From an uncultured Saprospiraceae bacterium (GTDB taxonomy: Bacteria; Bacteroidota; Bacteroidia; Chitinophagales; Saprospiraceae), in NCBI GenBank assembly GCA_937974625.1, contig CALJVJ010000017.1, positions 1 through 64,000 on the forward strand: DNA of 64,000 nucleotides. The letters are read 5' to 3'. A program made the translations under genes and the position numbers. The notes under the pieces were generated by a model. The model had not been told where the DNA came from, made no database searches, and was given only the letters and a program-made list of their open reading frames with translations. Shown piece after piece: positions 56,225-64,000 of the stretch (position 1 is its first letter; each line of letters starts with the position of its first letter).

Positions 56225-57256
56225 CTACAATTGGTGATTCGCAAAATCAATCAAATAGGCTGCTGTTTTTATTGGCTCATCCCGTTCAAACTCCAAGTAT
56301 TTAATGCTCGGAGATTCATTTTTTTCTAGCATGTATTGATATTGCTTATCATAATATTTTAAAGCAATGCTAGCTGCTTCTTTTATGTTACCTTCGGCTA
56401 GATAAGCCAAAGCATCTTGCAAATTTTTCCCTCCTAAGCGTTTTCTAATATTATGAAAAGCCATCTGCAATTCCTTTGTCTCTTTAGTCGAATAATTTTC
56501 TAGAGAAACAGCTAATCGAACGTCAAAAGGCAATTCAATATTTATTAAAGTAGATTGCCGCATTTGGTCCCAGAATCCTTGGGGAATCAGCACTTTTCCA
56601 ATTCTTCTACTTTCATTTTCCACCCAGATTCGCTTGGTTAAATCTAATTGGGTTAAGGCTTCATAAAGGTTGTTTTCAAATTGCTCAACACTCGGTGAAG
56701 GCCGCTCCCCGATGAAACCAAAGGCAGAACCTTTATGGTGTGCTAAGTCCTCTAAATCAATAACTTGCTCTCCTTTTTCCGCTAATGCTTTTAATATTTT
56801 TGTCTTGCCTGCCCCCGTTTTACCACCAAGTATAATCAGCTTCAATTGGAGGTCTTGAAACTGTTGTAGAATATGATTTCTATAGGCTTTGTAGCCTCCA
56901 TCTAAGGTGTGTACCTCAAATCCTCCCATCCCTAATAACCAGCCTACACTTCCACTTCGCTTCCCTCCCCTCCAACAATGGACTGCTATGGAATTGCTAG
57001 TCGTTGCAGCTTCAACTTGTTCAATTAACGGACGCATTTTGGGCCCTACAAATTCCAATCCTTTTAGCATAGCCGCCTTTGGACTCTCTTGTTTATAGAT
57101 AGTGCCAACCACCACCCTTTCTTCATTAGTAAATAAGGCTAAATTTTGAGCTTTGGGAATATGACCCTGAATAAATTCCGCAGGCGTCCGTACATCAAAG
57201 AGAGGAATCTCTTTTGGTAATTCAAAAAATGATTTTATTGCTATCTTTTTGACCAA
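56225..57256 (-). CDS. mnmH: tRNA 2-selenouridine synthase
   Basis: Replaces sulfur with selenium in 2-thiouridine at the tRNA wobble position, using selenophosphate from SelD. 343 residues. The rhodanese domain (about 1-125) has DVRTPAEFIQGHIP and the catalytic cysteine in VHCWRGGKRSGS. The P-loop domain has GGKTGAGKT (about 146-154) and later LEDLAHHKGSAFG. The start appears to be TTG at 57256: no ATG lies between it and an in-frame stop five codons upstream. Transcribed with selD. Probably in one unit with the endonuclease V gene upstream. Confidence 0.95.
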   Translation of the reverse strand: MVKKIAIKSFFELPKEIPLFDVRTPAEFIQGHIPKAQNLALFTNEERVVVGTIYKQESPKAAMLKGLEFVGPKMRPLIEQVEAATTSNSIAVHCWRGGKRSGSVGWLLGMGGFEVHTLDGGYKAYRNHILQQFQDLQLKLIILGGKTGAGKTKILKALAEKGEQVIDLEDLAHHKGSAFGFIGERPSPSVEQFENNLYEALTQLDLTKRIWVENESRRIGKVLIPQGFWDQMRQSTLINIELPFDVRLAVSLENYSTKETKELQMAFHNIRKRLGGKNLQDALAYLAEGNIKEAASIALKYYDKQYQYMLEKNESPSIKYLEFERDEPIKTAAYLIDFANHQL

Positions 57257-57337
57257 ATGTGTGTTTTCTTAAAGAATGCTGCAATATTACATAACTGTAA
57301 ATGGAAAAAGGTGCTTTTATGTTTATTATTTAAATAA

Positions 57338-57841
57338 TTACCGCTTCTTGGTTTCAACATCTAATATCTTCAGTAAAGTGGGCATTCTAAAATTCCCGTC
57401 CATTTCAACTACCTTTTTAGCATACTCTGCTAAATCACCGCCTGATGCCGTCACATATAAAGGATTTTTACTTTCTCCTCTTTTTATGGGAATAACCTTT
57501 TCTTTTAAAGCGTAAAAGGCACGCTTTGCCACACCAACAATAGGAATTTTTTGATTTAACGCTTCATATAAATACCCACCTAATCCTTTTTTCCCATCAT
57601 CATCCAGCACCACATAGCCATCAACAATGATGGCAGTTACTTTGGATAAATCGCTGCATTTTAAAATTTCCAAAATACAAGGTAATTCCCTTTTATAAAA
57701 TTGCCCTGGAACATACGCAGCTGCTACTGGAATTTCCGTAACATGAATATAAGATGGCGTATCATCCTTCCAATCCTCAAACTCAATGCTCACAGTTCTG
57801 GCTATTTTCTCTCGGTAATGCACATCAATTGCAATAATCAT
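57338..57841 (-). CDS. Short endonuclease V family protein
   Basis: 167 residues, shorter than E. coli Nfi (223), but with the core of the fold. It has the first aspartate in IIAIDVHYRE, the wedge motif and glutamate in YVPGQFYKRELP, the second aspartate in AIIVDGYVVLDDDGKKGLGG, and IVGVAK. The family DGHG is DGYV here. Endonuclease V cuts beside deoxyinosine in DNA or inosine in RNA. Short versions of this type recur in Bacteroidota as I recall, so it is probably a genuine subfamily, not a truncated gene. It lies 81 bp upstream of mnmH on the same strand. Confidence 0.82.
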   Translation of the reverse strand: MIIAIDVHYREKIARTVSIEFEDWKDDTPSYIHVTEIPVAAAYVPGQFYKRELPCILEILKCSDLSKVTAIIVDGYVVLDDDGKKGLGGYLYEALNQKIPIVGVAKRAFYALKEKVIPIKRGESKNPLYVTASGGDLAEYAKKVVEMDGNFRMPTLLKILDVETKKR

Positions 57842-57934
57842 ATTGGATAAATACTAATTTTTATTGAATATCTACTTATTCTCCCAAAAGAATTTCTAAT
57901 TTAGCGTATTGTTTGAATTTTCAAGCATTATTGT

Positions 57935-57955
57935 ATGAAACTAAATAAATCTTGA
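57935..57955 (+). CDS. Six-codon minicistron overlapping the kinase start
   Basis: ATG AAA CTA AAT AAA TCT TGA. Its TGA overlaps the TTG start of the next frame (57952-57954). It could couple translation. Alternatively it may be the true N terminus of the kinase, split by a one-base error or frameshift. Confidence 0.35.
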   Translation: MKLNKS

Positions 57956-58887
57956 CCAGAAACAGACCTTTCGATATTTTATCGGTTGGCGAATTGCTTA
58001 TTGACTTAATGAGCACTGAATTTGCCGATTCCTTAACGGATATTTCTACGTTCCAAAGACACCCCGGCGGGAGTCCTGCGAATCTCTGTATGAATATGGC
58101 TCGCCTAGGTAATCAAACTAAATTAGTGGCTTCTATAGGAAAAGACGCAATGGGACAATTTTTATTGGATTATGTAAAAGCCTTACCTATTGATTGTACC
58201 GATTTGAAGCAAGTGCCCTTTCCCACTACCCTAATTTTAGTAACTCGCTCTAAATCCATTGCCAACTTCGAAGCTTATCGCGGTGCTGATTGCCAAATTT
58301 CTTCTATTCAAATCAAAACAGAAACACTCAAAAAAGTTTCCATCTTTCATACGACTTGTTTTGCACTGAGTCAACAACCTGCACAATCTGTGATTTTAGA
58401 AGGGGCCAAGAAGGCTGCTAGATTAGGTTGTCAATTAAGCATTGACGCCAATTATGCTGCTAAGATATGGCCCAATAGAGTAGAAGCCCAAAAAGTAGTG
58501 GCACAATATTGTAGTATGGGTGCAATTATTAAAATGAGTGAAGTAGATTGGGAAAGATTGTATGAAAGCCCTTTAGAAAAGCCTAAAACCGCAATCGATT
58601 TTCTCTTAGGCTTAGGTGCGAAGGAAGTTTGTTTGACCCTCGGTGGAAATGGTTGTTGGGTCGCTAATAAGCAGGAAACTAAATTCTTACCAGCTAGGAC
58701 AGTAAAAGTCAAAGATACTACAGGGGCGGGAGATGCTTTTTGGTCAGGCTATTTAACCGCTTTATTAGATGGACAATCCTTGATAAATAGAGCAAAAGCT
58801 GGTCGAAGTATGGCTGAACTTAAAATAGGTCAATTAGGTAGCTTACCTCCAATAGTTGAACGAACTTTAATTTATCAGGATTTATAA
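57952..58887 (+). CDS. PfkB-family carbohydrate kinase (fructokinase-like)
   Basis: Ribokinase/PfkB kinase that phosphorylates a sugar with ATP. 311 residues. The N-terminal signature is FQRHPGGSPANLCMNMARLG and the C-terminal signature is DTTGAGDAFWSGYL with the catalytic Asp of the GAGD motif. Overall pattern (DILSVGELLIDLM at the start) is closest to fructokinases, but the substrate is not settled. The frame opens at TTG (57952). No in-frame ATG lies ahead of the first conserved residues, while a six-codon ATG minicistron ends in the TTG. Either a real TTG start or a one-base shift in the sequence explains this. Confidence 0.9.
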   Translation: MTRNRPFDILSVGELLIDLMSTEFADSLTDISTFQRHPGGSPANLCMNMARLGNQTKLVASIGKDAMGQFLLDYVKALPIDCTDLKQVPFPTTLILVTRSKSIANFEAYRGADCQISSIQIKTETLKKVSIFHTTCFALSQQPAQSVILEGAKKAARLGCQLSIDANYAAKIWPNRVEAQKVVAQYCSMGAIIKMSEVDWERLYESPLEKPKTAIDFLLGLGAKEVCLTLGGNGCWVANKQETKFLPARTVKVKDTTGAGDAFWSGYLTALLDGQSLINRAKAGRSMAELKIGQLGSLPPIVERTLIYQDL

Positions 58888-58920
58888 TAGAAAAAAAAAT
58901 TCATTTCTCTCCTTTAGTTA

Positions 58921-58953
58921 TTTGTGATTTTTAATGCACATTTTTTAAATTTG
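58921..58953 (+). promoter_or_regulatory. Promoter of the GldG-like/DUF4340 pair
   Basis: TTTG (58921-58924), 21 bp, TAAATTTG (58946-58953), an exact -7 match. The leader would be about 30 bases. Confidence 0.65.
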
Positions 58954-58989
58954 CCCAATTTTTAAAATAATTCTACAATCGATTTTCTA

Positions 58990-60489
58990 ATGAAAAATAC
59001 CATTTCCGTGCTACTTGTTATTGGGATTTTGGTGTTAATCAACCTACTTTCCAAACGGTTTTTCTTACGCTTTGACTTAACGGAAGACCAAGAATTCACT
59101 TTGAGTCAAGCTACTGAGGACATTCTGGGTGAATTAACTGAACCTATTACTATTTCTGCTTATTTTTCAAGCAATATGCCTCAGCAGATTGATAAGATTA
59201 AAACGGATTTTGAAAATATGCTTTTCGAATATTCCGCTCTTTCTAATGGGATGATTGACTTTGAAATTATAGACCCAGAAACAGAGGAAATTCAGCAAGA
59301 AGCTATCCAAAATGGCATCCAACCGCTAATGATTAATGTCAGAGAAAAAGACCAGTCCAAACAGCAGAAAGTCTTTTCTGGGGCTGTACTGCAAGCTGGC
59401 GAGGTAAAAGAAATATTACCAGTTCTTGTTTCTGGTGCAGGTATGGAATACGCATTAACAACGGCTGTAAAAAAACTGGCAGTTTTAGAAAAACCATCTA
59501 TTGGATTAGTCCAAGGTCATGGAGAACCTTCTTTGTCTGATTTGCAACAAGTTTATCAATCTCTATCCATTTTATATACGGTAGAAAATGTGAATCTAGA
59601 AACAGAAGTCGAAATACCAAGTAGATTTAGAGCCATAGCCATTGTTGCTCCTAAAGACTCTATTCCACCTAGCCATATTGCCAAGTTGGACGATTATTAT
59701 TCAAAAGGTGGAAAAATAATGCTCAGCCTGAATCGAGTAAATGGTGATTTACAAACCGCACAAGGAACGGAAATAGTCACAGGTTTAGAAAGTTGGCTAC
59801 AAAGCAAAGGTATTGAGGTGGAAGGTAGTTTTTTAATTGATGCTACTTGTGGGAGTGTTACTGTGCAGCAACGTCAAGGGCCGTTTATGATGAACACCCC
59901 AGTAAACTTTCCTTTTTTACCTTTAATCTCTAAATTTGCCGACCATCCAATTACCAAAGGATTAGAGCAAATTATCATGCCTTTTGCCAGCCCTATTCGT
60001 TTTATTGGGGATAGTTCAAGCACGTTTACACCAATCGCTTTTTCGTCCGCCCAATCAGGTACGATTAAACCGCCTACCTATTTTGATGTACAAAGAAAAT
60101 GGACAGCTGCGGATTTACCCTCTGCCAATTTAGTCGTTGGAGGCGTACTAGAAAACAACACAACTGGAGGAAAATTGGTCGTTTTTGGAGACGGAGATTA
60201 TGCCACAGCAGGACAGCAAGGAGGTCAACGGTCTGATAATTCCAGCTTGATGGTCAATAGTATTGATTGGTTATCCGATGATACTGGATTGATTGCGCTT
60301 CGGACTAAAGGAGTTGCTTCTCGTCCGATTGATAGTGAATACTTAGGAGACGAAAATGCAGGAAAACGAGATATGATTAAATACTTAAATTTTGGCTTAC
60401 CTATTGTACTAGTGCTGCTATACGCATTATTCCGTTCTAATCGTCAACGGAATCTTCGCATGAAACGTATGCAAGAAAGATATATTTAA
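58990..60489 (+). CDS. GldG-family ABC auxiliary protein
   Basis: 499 residues with an N-terminal membrane anchor (ISVLLVIGILVLINLLS) and a C-terminal membrane helix (LPIVLVLLYALF) followed by a basic tail. Between them lies a periplasmic part with FDLTEDQEFTLS, VTISAYFSS-type strands and GLVQGHGEPSLSDL. This is the GldG/uncharacterised ABC auxiliary family. In gliding Flavobacteria GldG works with the GldA ATPase and GldF permease, but relatives occur in non-gliders. Neither partner is adjacent here. It is followed 84 bp later by DUF4340, a usual companion. Confidence 0.87.
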   Translation: MKNTISVLLVIGILVLINLLSKRFFLRFDLTEDQEFTLSQATEDILGELTEPITISAYFSSNMPQQIDKIKTDFENMLFEYSALSNGMIDFEIIDPETEEIQQEAIQNGIQPLMINVREKDQSKQQKVFSGAVLQAGEVKEILPVLVSGAGMEYALTTAVKKLAVLEKPSIGLVQGHGEPSLSDLQQVYQSLSILYTVENVNLETEVEIPSRFRAIAIVAPKDSIPPSHIAKLDDYYSKGGKIMLSLNRVNGDLQTAQGTEIVTGLESWLQSKGIEVEGSFLIDATCGSVTVQQRQGPFMMNTPVNFPFLPLISKFADHPITKGLEQIIMPFASPIRFIGDSSSTFTPIAFSSAQSGTIKPPTYFDVQRKWTAADLPSANLVVGGVLENNTTGGKLVVFGDGDYATAGQQGGQRSDNSSLMVNSIDWLSDDTGLIALRTKGVASRPIDSEYLGDENAGKRDMIKYLNFGLPIVLVLLYALFRSNRQRNLRMKRMQERYI

Positions 60490-60542
60490 GTCATTGGTTA
60501 TTAAGTCATTGGTCATAAGCATTAAGTGCACCAATGACTTAA
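60486..60542 (+). other. Direct and inverted repeat between the GldG-like and DUF4340 genes
   Basis: TTAAGTCATTGGT occurs twice (60486-60498, 60501-60513) and its complement once (60530-60542), so either copy can form a 13-bp stem. It overlaps the GldG-like stop. A partial terminator or mRNA-stability element within the operon is possible. Confidence 0.6.
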
Positions 60543-60573
60543 TGACTAATGCCCATTGACTAAATAAATTTAA

Positions 60574-61491
60574 ATGAAAAATAAGACACTCCTATTAATC
60601 TTCCTCTCTTTATTGGTCGTATTTCTAGCTAGCCAGTTTGCTTTTGAAAAGAAAAAACGAACTTTTAAAACAGAATTAATTCAATTAGATACGTCAGCCA
60701 TCACTTCTATTTTACTCTACCCAAAAAGTGATAATCAAGAAGAAATTTTATTAAAAAAGGAAGATAGTTTTTGGGTCATCTCCAAAGGCAATGTCACCAA
60801 CAAAGCCAATCAAGGCGCAGTCACTTCTATTTTACGAAATCTGGCACTTATCAAAACTAAAAGAGTTGCTTCTAAAAGTCCAGATAAATGGGTAGACTAC
60901 GAAGTTGAGGCAACCAGTGGTAGTCGAGTAAAAGCTTATGCTGGCGATAAATTGTTAGAGGATTTTATCGTCGGTCGTTTCAATTTTAACCAACAGACGC
61001 GTCAAGGTGTTTCCTACGTTCGATTGGAAGGCGGTGATGAAGTATATGCAGTAGATGGTTTTTTAAGCATGACCATGAGTCAAGGTTTTGATGCCTATAG
61101 AAACAAGGAAATTTTAAAAGTTAACAAGGCAAATTTAACCCAAGTATCTATCAATACCCTTGGAACAACCACCGTACTAGAAAAAAATGGCAATAGCTGG
61201 ACGCAAGATGGTGGACCAGTTGACTCTACTACCCTATTTAATTACCTCGATGGCTTACAACAAATTATTGGCGGGACATTCGCTGATGACTTTGAAGACC
61301 TGCAATCGAACGATTTATTATACAAAACACTTGCCTTAGAAGGTAATAATCTTTCAACGCCTATCCTTATCAAAGCTTACAGAGATACCACTAGAACAAG
61401 TCCTTTTGTTATTCAATCTTCTTTAAATCCTGATAATTATTTCGAAAGTGGAGAGCATGGTATTTTTGAGCAATTATTTGGAGGGTGGTAG
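60574..61491 (+). CDS. DUF4340 protein
   Basis: 305 residues with a single N-terminal membrane segment (KTLLLIFLSLLVVFLASQF) and a periplasmic DUF4340 region of repeated beta units (ITSILLYPKSDNQEEILLKKE, FWVISKGN...ANQGAVTSILRNL, VIVGRFNFNQQTRQGVSYVRL-like segment). DUF4340 proteins sit beside GldG-type ABC genes in many bacteria and probably form part of the same envelope complex; function is not defined. Probably cotranscribed with the GldG-like gene. Ended by the palindrome at 61548-61589. Confidence 0.88.
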   Translation: MKNKTLLLIFLSLLVVFLASQFAFEKKKRTFKTELIQLDTSAITSILLYPKSDNQEEILLKKEDSFWVISKGNVTNKANQGAVTSILRNLALIKTKRVASKSPDKWVDYEVEATSGSRVKAYAGDKLLEDFIVGRFNFNQQTRQGVSYVRLEGGDEVYAVDGFLSMTMSQGFDAYRNKEILKVNKANLTQVSINTLGTTTVLEKNGNSWTQDGGPVDSTTLFNYLDGLQQIIGGTFADDFEDLQSNDLLYKTLALEGNNLSTPILIKAYRDTTRTSPFVIQSSLNPDNYFESGEHGIFEQLFGGW

Positions 61492-61547
61492 ATAAATTAT
61501 TAGTTGGAGTTGTAACTAAAAAAAGTAGCAAATATGATAAACTTTAG

Positions 61548-61589
61548 ACCTCTCCATTGGAAATATTCGAATATTTCCAATGGAGAGGT
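61548..61589. terminator. 42-bp perfect palindrome between convergent genes
   Basis: ACCTCTCCATTGGAAATATT and its exact complement meet at TTCGAA with no spacer. It lies between the DUF4340 and S9 peptidase stops, so it is probably a bidirectional terminator. Confidence 0.8.
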
Positions 61590-61597
61590 TCAAATCA

Positions 61598-63625
61598 TTA
61601 ATACCGCTTAAACCAAGCCAATATATGCTCAACCTTCGTAATCAACTGGCTAGGGCGATTCGCAATCAAATGATAAGCCCCCGGCACTTCTACTAAAGCC
61701 GTTTCAATTTTTCTCAATTTCAAAGCATGGTATAATTGTTTAGCTTCTGAAAGCGGGGTACGCAAATCTGCGGTCCCGACCATAACTAAAGTAGGCGTCT
61801 CAATATTTCCAACTAAAGACAAAGGCGAAAATTTCCAGTAGGCTTCAGGATTTTCCCAAGGTTGTCCTGGATATCGGGTATTGGCATAGCCGTAATAGTT
61901 ATCTGCAACTAAGGTTTTGCTTATCCAATTCATTACTGGTTTGATAACGGCTGCCGCTTTAAAACGATTATTTTTTCCAATCATCCATGCAGTCATTATA
62001 CCTCCAGCACTACCACCTGTAACAAACAATTCATTTTGATTGATATAGCCTTTTGAAATAACGGCATCTACTCCATCCATCACATCATTATAATCTTCTC
62101 CGGGGTAATTATGGTATAATAAATTGGCAAATTCTTCTCCATAACTGGTACTTCCTCTAGGGTTAGGATAAAAAACAACGTAGCCAGCCGATGCATATAA
62201 TTGAATTTCTGGTGAAAATCGGTCCCCGTAATTGGAAATCGGGCCACCATGATTTTCTACTAGTAAAGGGTACTTTTCTCCTTTTTTATAAAACGGTGGT
62301 TTCACAATCCAGCCTTGGACTTTTCGACCATCAACGGAAGAGTTATACCAGATTTCTTCTACTTCGCCTAATGTCCGATAGTCCAACAAGTCCCTATTTA
62401 AGGACATCACCATTTTAGCAGCAGTGCCATTTTTATCTGTCAGTGCTAATTCTGCTGGATAATTTGGTGTCGTTTGGTTAAAGGCAATTACCCCATTTTT
62501 AGAGACGGTAAATGAACCACCACCATAAGGTCGCCCGATACCTGTTCCTCCCACATTATTGGTGAGGACGTTCACTTTTCCGTTAAGGTCAGTATGGGCA
62601 ATTTTGGTATTGCCATTTTCATCAAACATAAAGTACAAACCATTTCCTGTAGCATCCCAAATAGGATTACTAATACTTTGGTCTAATTCAACTTTAATTT
62701 GACGCTTATTCTCCCCATTATTGTCCATGACGTACAACAAGGTATTTTGATAGGTTTGCTTTTTGTCATTAAACCCTAAAAAGGCTATCTTTTTGCCATC
62801 AGGAGAAATGGAGAGACTTCTATCTGGTCCATCTCTTTCCGTTAGGGCAGTTACTTTACCATCAGCAATCGATACTTTATATATTTCTGAGTTTCTAAAG
62901 TCATATTCCCAATCCTCCTTACGATTCGCCGAGAAATACAAAGACTGCCCATCTTTAGACCATTTTGGGGCGGAGCGATGTTGATAATTACTCTTGGTAA
63001 TTTGTCGAGGTGTTCCCCCTTCAGCAGGCATAACGAATAACTGAGAAAACCCTGGTTTCATATACCCTGAACCATCTGCTTCATGCTTCAAACGGGAAGT
63101 TACTCTTGGCGCATCCGCCCATTTTGCTCCTTTCGGTCTTTTGTGAGGCCTAACCAAGGATAATTCACTTCCTGAGACAAACATGGAGAAAGCAATTTGT
63201 TTACCATCTGGCGACCAATTGATGCCTCTAGGTGAACTAGTGAGTTGGGAAATACGGGCTATTTTTCCTGTTTGTACCCAATAAATATATAGCTCCGAAC
63301 CATTTTTGGTAGAAGCCGTGAAAGCAATGCGCTGTCCATCAGGAGACCATCTTGGGTTCCCCTCATTGACATCCATGCTGCTTAATTTTTGGTGACCAGT
63401 ACCATCGGCATTCACTAACCATAACCGAGATTGGCGTCGGTCTGTCATAATATCCATGCCTCGACGAACATAAACAATCGTTTGTCCATCAGGTGAAATC
63501 TGAGGTTTTTCTACCCACTCTAATTCAAAAACATCCATGCTTGAAAAAGCAGGTTTGTTTTGGCCATATAAAAGGAAACTACCTAATAAAAAGGTGGTGA
63601 ATAATAAGATATTTCTCAATTTCAT
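61598..63625 (-). CDS. Secreted S9 family peptidase (dipeptidyl/acylaminoacyl peptidase type)
   Basis: 675 residues with a signal peptide (RNILLFTTFLLGSFLLYGQ). Residues about 35-380 are TolB-like propeller repeats (PQISPDGQTIVYVRRG, PRWSPDGQRIAFTAS, INWSPDGKQIAFSM, SISPDGKKIAFLG). The C-terminal hydrolase has Ser539 in TGGSAGGIMT, Asp620 in GTADLRTPL and His652 in GAYHLIANRP. It removes short peptides from N termini, probably in the periplasm. It belongs to a different S9 subfamily from the cytosolic enzyme at the window's left end. Single gene, convergent with DUF4340. Confidence 0.94.
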   Translation of the reverse strand: MKLRNILLFTTFLLGSFLLYGQNKPAFSSMDVFELEWVEKPQISPDGQTIVYVRRGMDIMTDRRQSRLWLVNADGTGHQKLSSMDVNEGNPRWSPDGQRIAFTASTKNGSELYIYWVQTGKIARISQLTSSPRGINWSPDGKQIAFSMFVSGSELSLVRPHKRPKGAKWADAPRVTSRLKHEADGSGYMKPGFSQLFVMPAEGGTPRQITKSNYQHRSAPKWSKDGQSLYFSANRKEDWEYDFRNSEIYKVSIADGKVTALTERDGPDRSLSISPDGKKIAFLGFNDKKQTYQNTLLYVMDNNGENKRQIKVELDQSISNPIWDATGNGLYFMFDENGNTKIAHTDLNGKVNVLTNNVGGTGIGRPYGGGSFTVSKNGVIAFNQTTPNYPAELALTDKNGTAAKMVMSLNRDLLDYRTLGEVEEIWYNSSVDGRKVQGWIVKPPFYKKGEKYPLLVENHGGPISNYGDRFSPEIQLYASAGYVVFYPNPRGSTSYGEEFANLLYHNYPGEDYNDVMDGVDAVISKGYINQNELFVTGGSAGGIMTAWMIGKNNRFKAAAVIKPVMNWISKTLVADNYYGYANTRYPGQPWENPEAYWKFSPLSLVGNIETPTLVMVGTADLRTPLSEAKQLYHALKLRKIETALVEVPGAYHLIANRPSQLITKVEHILAWFKRY

Positions 63626-63694
63626 TTTATTATTTTTAAGTATGAATGCTATTTACTAATCAACGAATTCATTGTTTGTCCACACACTCATCGT

Positions 63695-63752
63695 GGTTCT
63701 CTCGCTTGAAAGTCCATTGGACTTTCACCCTGCGGGGTCGCTCGTTCATCAT
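63695..63752 (-). repeat. REP-like hairpin repeat, copy B2
   Basis: Minus-strand copy of the 2882-2960 repeat. Its hairpin is GAAAGTCC (63708-63715), ATT, GGACTTTC (63719-63726). Adjacent to copy B3 in the same orientation. Confidence 0.8.
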
Positions 63753-63831
63753 TTGCCCGCCCACCCGCTTTGCGGTTCATTCGCTTGAAAGTCCACTAGA
63801 CTTTCACCCTGCGGGGGCGCTCATTCATCAT
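63753..63831 (-). repeat. REP-like hairpin repeat, copy B3
   Basis: Second tandem copy. It has hairpin GAAAGTC (63787-63793), CACTA, GACTTTC (63799-63805), plus the CCGC/GCGG hairpin. Its end overlaps the last codons of the gene that runs off the right edge. Confidence 0.8.
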
Positions 63832-64000
63832 TTAACATCAAGGTACCGAAAGAAGATGGAATATGAAAATTAGGTGTTTTTGAATCAGGTTTAATCCAAC
63901 TTATCCATTTTGGACTTGCCTTTCCATTAGGGCCTTTGACGTATTCTGCTCGATATAAACCAGTTCTCAAAATATTATCATCCTGATAAAGTCCCAATTT
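63821..64000 (-). CDS. 3' end of a gene, possibly with a CBM9-like C terminus (partial)
   Basis: An open frame enters from the right edge and stops at TGA (63823-63821); 59 residues are visible. The end reads PKWISWIKPDSKTPNFHIPS followed by SFGTLMLNDE. The W..W.P....FH.P..FG pattern resembles the C terminus of carbohydrate-binding family-9-like proteins of Bacteroidota. That is a weak comparison by eye. The last residues and stop lie inside the REP-like repeat. The rest of the gene lies outside the window. Confidence 0.6.
   Translation of the reverse strand, partial: KLGLYQDDNILRTGLYRAEYVKGPNGKASPKWISWIKPDSKTPNFHIPSSFGTLMLNDE

Noticed and set aside
63646-63873. 75-codon plus-strand frame
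   Set aside because: It runs through two REP-like copies and into the antisense of the edge gene; no start signal or homology.
1-64000. tRNA, rRNA, CRISPR, transposase and prophage genes
   Set aside because: No tRNA arm pattern, rRNA segment, regularly spaced repeat array or recognisable transposase/integrase was found on either strand by eye.

Overview
The window is AT-rich chromosomal DNA of a Bacteroidota bacterium, most likely of the Saprospiria (Lewinella/Saprospira relatives). Four kinds of evidence support this. Several secreted proteins end in type IX secretion (T9SS, Por) sorting domains. There is a TonB receptor with STN and carboxypeptidase-like domains followed by a DUF4249 lipoprotein, and a GldG/DUF4340 pair. 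Several promoters fit the Bacteroidota TTTG / TAnnTTTG pattern. Starts show no clear Shine-Dalgarno dependence, and two genes (mnmH and a PfkB kinase) appear to use TTG. I saw no rRNA, tRNA, CRISPR array, transposase or prophage module. The class assignment is inference.

Layout. 1-5 kb: cytosolic prolyl oligopeptidase, a WG-repeat lipoprotein and, overlapping it as TAATG, a nicotinamidase-fold protein that has lost two of three catalytic residues. 5-9.5 kb: an acyl-CoA synthetase fused to a helix-hairpin-helix tail, an unrecognised protein and a bifunctional-nuclease/UVR protein. 9.6-16.6 kb: a membrane protein, a DUF1684 lipoprotein, lpdA, a small asparaginase-domain protein, gatC, an orphan LolD/MacB-type ABC ATPase and a flavin amine oxidase. 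17-28 kb: a reprolysin-like T9SS metalloprotease, an MscS channel beneath two tandem LysM-CAP paralogs, fabD, a CDGSH protein, a lipoprotein and a small T9SS protein. 28-40 kb: a 2,566-residue adhesin-like repeat protein, a small lipoprotein and an M4 T9SS metalloprotease. 40-45 kb: an esterase, a FabH-like synthase, a 50-residue GG-leader peptide gene and a TPR/LytS-type histidine kinase. 45.5-51 kb: TonB receptor, DUF4249 lipoprotein and MG2-like protein, apparently one operon. 51-57.8 kb: an Asp-box propeller protein, then a minus-strand run endonuclease V, mnmH, selD, folD. 58-64 kb: PfkB kinase, GldG-like, DUF4340, S9 peptidase, and the 3' end of a gene running off the right edge.

Working together: selD and mnmH make selenophosphate and use it for 2-selenouridine in tRNA. 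fabD and the FabH-like enzyme act in fatty-acid initiation. The many secreted proteases, LysM-CAP proteins and repeat adhesins fit a surface-active, polymer-degrading lifestyle.

The least expected material lies between genes. One family of long imperfect palindromes centred on CATAGC-GCTATG has three copies. A second, REP-like family with compensatory changes in its hairpin also has three copies. There is a heptamer microsatellite abutting a stop codon. The best candidate for an undescribed system is the GG-leader peptide with its own promoter and terminator, directly upstream of a soluble TPR sensor kinase.
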